Shown: positions 5,975-9,156 of the stretch, piece by piece
Numbering within the stretch: the first letter of the stretch is position 1
Layout: each line of letters opens with the position of its first letter
NCBI GenBank assembly: GCA_021372715.1
Contig: JAJFTX010000191.1
Span: 1 to 9,156 of the forward strand
Direction of reading: 5' to 3'
From: Methanobacterium sp.
Lineage (GTDB): Archaea > Methanobacteriota > Methanobacteria > Methanobacteriales > Methanobacteriaceae
DNA: 9,156 bases
Notes under the pieces: generated by a model
Databases searched by the model: none
Told to the model about the DNA's origin: nothing
Seen by the model: the letters and a program-made list of their open reading frames with translations, nothing else
Position numbers and translations under genes: made by a program

Positions 5975-7228
5975 TCAGGTACCCTGTTCCCATCCTTCCA
6001 GATATTCTTTCTGTTTGGGTGTTAACTCATCGATTTCTATTCCCATAGATTTTAGTTTAAGTTCAGCCACATATCTATCAGTTTCATCCAGAGTTTTATA
6101 AACATCTACCTCTAAATCATTGTCTAACAAATATTTAGCAGATAATGCCTGCATAGCAAAGCTTAAATCCATTATTTCAGCAGGATGACCCTGTCCTCGC
6201 TCACCAGCTAGATTAACCAACCTTCCTTCCGCAAGTAAATAAATTTTACGCCCATCATTCATGATGTACTCGTCGATATCTGGTTTAATCTTTTCCTGGA
6301 CTTTAGACATTTCTATCAGGTCATTTTGATTTATTTCCACATTGAAATGTCCAGAATTAGCTAGGATACAACCATCTTTCATATATTTGAAATCATCCCC
6401 AGATATAACATCAACATTTCCAGTTGCGGTGATTAACATATCCGCGTGTTTAACTGCTTCCTCCACCTTCATTACACGATAACCATCCATTCGGGCTTCT
6501 AATGCTCTTATGGGGTCTATTTCGGTGACTATTACATTTGCTCCTAAGCCCTGGGCTCTCATGGCAACTCCCCGGCCGCACCATCCATATCCACAGACCA
6601 CTATTGTTTTACCTGCTATTAGTATGTTGGTGGAGCCCATTATGGAATCGAAGGTTGATTGGCCGGTTCCATAACGGTTATCAAATAAATATTTGGTATA
6701 AGCATCATTAACTGCCATTATCGGAAATTCTAGTGCTTTATCCTTGGCCATAGCCTTTAACCTATGAATTCCTGTGGTGGTTTCCTCACATGCACCTTTG
6801 ATCTTATCTAAGAGTTCTCTTCTCTCCCGATGCACCAGAAAGATCATATCAGCCCCATCATCGATTAAAATCTCTGGTTTATGATCCAGAACCCGGTGGA
6901 TGTTCTGATAATACTCTTCATCGTTTTCTTCTCTCCATCCGTACATATTAAGACCTAATGAAGCTCCAGCTGCTGTGGCGTCGTCCTGGGTAGATAAAGG
7001 ATTGCATCCGGTCATGGCTACTTCAGCCCCACCTGCCTGGAGGGTTAAACCCAGATTTATAGTTTTAGGTTCCAAATGTAAACATGAACCAATGGTAACA
7101 CCCTCAAAGGGTTTTTCATCTGTAAATTTCTTTTTTATATGTTCTAACACTGGCATGTGTCTTTGAACCCATTCTATTTTCTTTACACCCTGGGGGGCCA
7201 GAGATATGTCCTTTACATCGTAAGTCAT
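5975..7228 (-). CDS. ahcY: S-inosyl/S-adenosyl-L-homocysteine hydrolase (archaeal HxExK type)
   Basis: The 417-residue NAD-dependent enzyme splits the homocysteine nucleoside left by SAM-dependent methylation. Seen in order: the substrate motif HLEPKT (51-56), IDDGAD (122-127), EETTTG (148-153), the catalytic K179 and D183 region (NDAYTKYLFDNRYGTGQST, 174-192), the NAD-binding GYGWCGRG (213-220) with TEID (235-238), and NSGHFNVE (291-298) with H294. Classical enzymes have HxTxE at the first site; HxExK is the archaeal/thermophile form. Methanogen homologues such as MJ1388 are reported to act on S-inosylhomocysteine after deamination of SAH, and I infer the same here. The C-terminal K-x-x-x-Y-R-Y tail of bacterial and eukaryotic enzymes is absent (end WEQGT). 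I chose ATG 7228 because AAGGTG (7240-7235) lies 6 bases upstream; the upstream GTG 7237 is part of that site. A strong TATA box precedes it. Confidence 0.92.
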   Translation of the reverse strand: MTYDVKDISLAPQGVKKIEWVQRHMPVLEHIKKKFTDEKPFEGVTIGSCLHLEPKTINLGLTLQAGGAEVAMTGCNPLSTQDDATAAGASLGLNMYGWREENDEEYYQNIHRVLDHKPEILIDDGADMIFLVHRERRELLDKIKGACEETTTGIHRLKAMAKDKALEFPIMAVNDAYTKYLFDNRYGTGQSTFDSIMGSTNILIAGKTIVVCGYGWCGRGVAMRAQGLGANVIVTEIDPIRALEARMDGYRVMKVEEAVKHADMLITATGNVDVISGDDFKYMKDGCILANSGHFNVEINQNDLIEMSKVQEKIKPDIDEYIMNDGRKIYLLAEGRLVNLAGERGQGHPAEIMDLSFAMQALSAKYLLDNDLEVDVYKTLDETDRYVAELKLKSMGIEIDELTPKQKEYLEGWEQGT

Positions 7229-7234
7229 CTTTTT

Positions 7235-7240
7235 CACCTT
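7235..7240 (-). promoter_or_regulatory. Ribosome-binding site of the hydrolase gene
   Basis: On the minus strand AAGGTG lies 6 bases before ATG 7228. The same bases supply an in-frame GTG at 7237, which would give a protein three residues longer but with its own ribosome-binding site inside the coding sequence, so 7228 is preferred. Confidence 0.75.
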
Positions 7241-7326
7241 TTTATGATATTTCCATGTTATTAAAATAATAAACTTAAAATTAGTTTTATATTATTTAAT
7301 AATTATCCCTAATATCTATTTGTGAT

Positions 7327-7334
7327 TATATAAA
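7327..7334 (-). promoter_or_regulatory. TATA box for the hydrolase gene
   Basis: The minus strand reads TTTATATA, a consensus archaeal TATA box, within TATATTTATATAATC. Transcription would start near 7303, leaving a leader of about 75 bases before ATG 7228. It is the best promoter match in the window and implies that this gene is not dependent on cdc48 transcription. Confidence 0.65.
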
Positions 7335-7480
7335 TATACAGAGATTAAAATATTGAATTAATGAAAAAAATATTTTCAATGACCCTTACGTATAGAGGAA
7401 TAATAAAATGTCCATTATTAATTAAATAATAAATAATATTCAATCATTAAACTAAAAAAATTATCAAAAATAAAATAAGA

Positions 7481-7493
7481 ACCATTAGATTAT

Positions 7494-7501
<8 letters not shown>
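7481..7501 (-). terminator. Hairpin terminator overlapping the cdc48 stop codon
   Basis: ACCATTAGAT (7481-7490) and ATCTAATGGT (7492-7501) form a perfect 10-base inverted repeat about one central base; a realistic hairpin has 8 pairs and a 5-base loop. On the minus strand it includes the last codons and the TAG stop (7496-7494) of cdc48. It is followed by TCTTATTTTATTTTTG and, further on, a T7 run (7460-7454), so it looks like a hairpin plus U-rich terminator. Confidence 0.65.

Positions 7502-9156
<1,655 letters not shown>

Larger units (their letters stand above)
7229..7493. other. AT-rich spacer between cdc48 and the hydrolase gene
   Basis: The 265-base spacer holds the 3'-end signals of cdc48 at its right side and the promoter and leader of the hydrolase gene at its left side. 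I see no open frame or RNA gene. Several A- or T-runs and AT palindromes occur, as expected from its composition. Confidence 0.55.

Noticed and set aside
7229..7237. GTG 7237 as start of the hydrolase
   Set aside because: The GTG is part of the AAGGTG ribosome-binding site for ATG 7228.

Overview
The window looks like a core-genome segment of a hydrogenotrophic methanogen of the order Methanobacteriales (Methanobacterium or a close relative). Four observations support this. It pairs a homocitrate-synthase-type enzyme with a homoaconitase large subunit (coenzyme B biosynthesis). It carries an archaeal FEN-1 ending in a PCNA-binding box and a Cdc48/VAT double AAA+ ATPase. Its SAH-hydrolase-family enzyme is of the short archaeal HxExK type. 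Ribosome-binding sites are of the AGGTG kind and the spacers are very AT-rich. From memory, unverified here, Methanothermobacter thermautotrophicus carries aksA, hacA, fen, the SAH-hydrolase homologue and cdc48 in a similar order around MTH1630-1639.

Layout: the plus strand fills the left half. It holds the lysine-rich 3' end of an unrecognised gene (1-204), a CYTH-family protein (232-777), aksA (969-2144), hacA (2310-3557), a DUF98/chorismate-lyase-like protein (3617-4150) and fen (4164-5150). The minus strand fills the right half. Read in its own direction it holds cdc48 (cut by the right edge, ending at 7494), the S-inosyl/S-adenosylhomocysteine hydrolase (7228-5975) and a DUF2119-like protein (5880-5272). 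The two groups converge at 5151-5271. No gap exceeds 300 bases.

Functional picture: AksA and HacA act in succession in the 2-oxoacid chain elongation that builds the 7-mercaptoheptanoyl part of coenzyme B. The chorismate-lyase-like protein may supply 4-hydroxybenzoate. FEN-1 serves DNA replication and repair, the hydrolase recycles the SAM by-product, and Cdc48 remodels or unfolds proteins. These are mostly housekeeping genes and I see no mobile element, CRISPR array, defence system or RNA gene.

The points most worth a second look are: a zinc-carboxypeptidase-like H-x-x-E...H...E signature in the DUF2119-like protein; the HxExK substrate motif of the SAH-hydrolase homologue, which fits an inosyl substrate; a roughly 30-base periodic AT repeat in front of hacA; and stem-loops that include or closely abut the stop codons of three genes. 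Four start codons were decided by ribosome-binding sites: CYTH 232, aksA TTG 969, fen 4164 and the hydrolase 7228.
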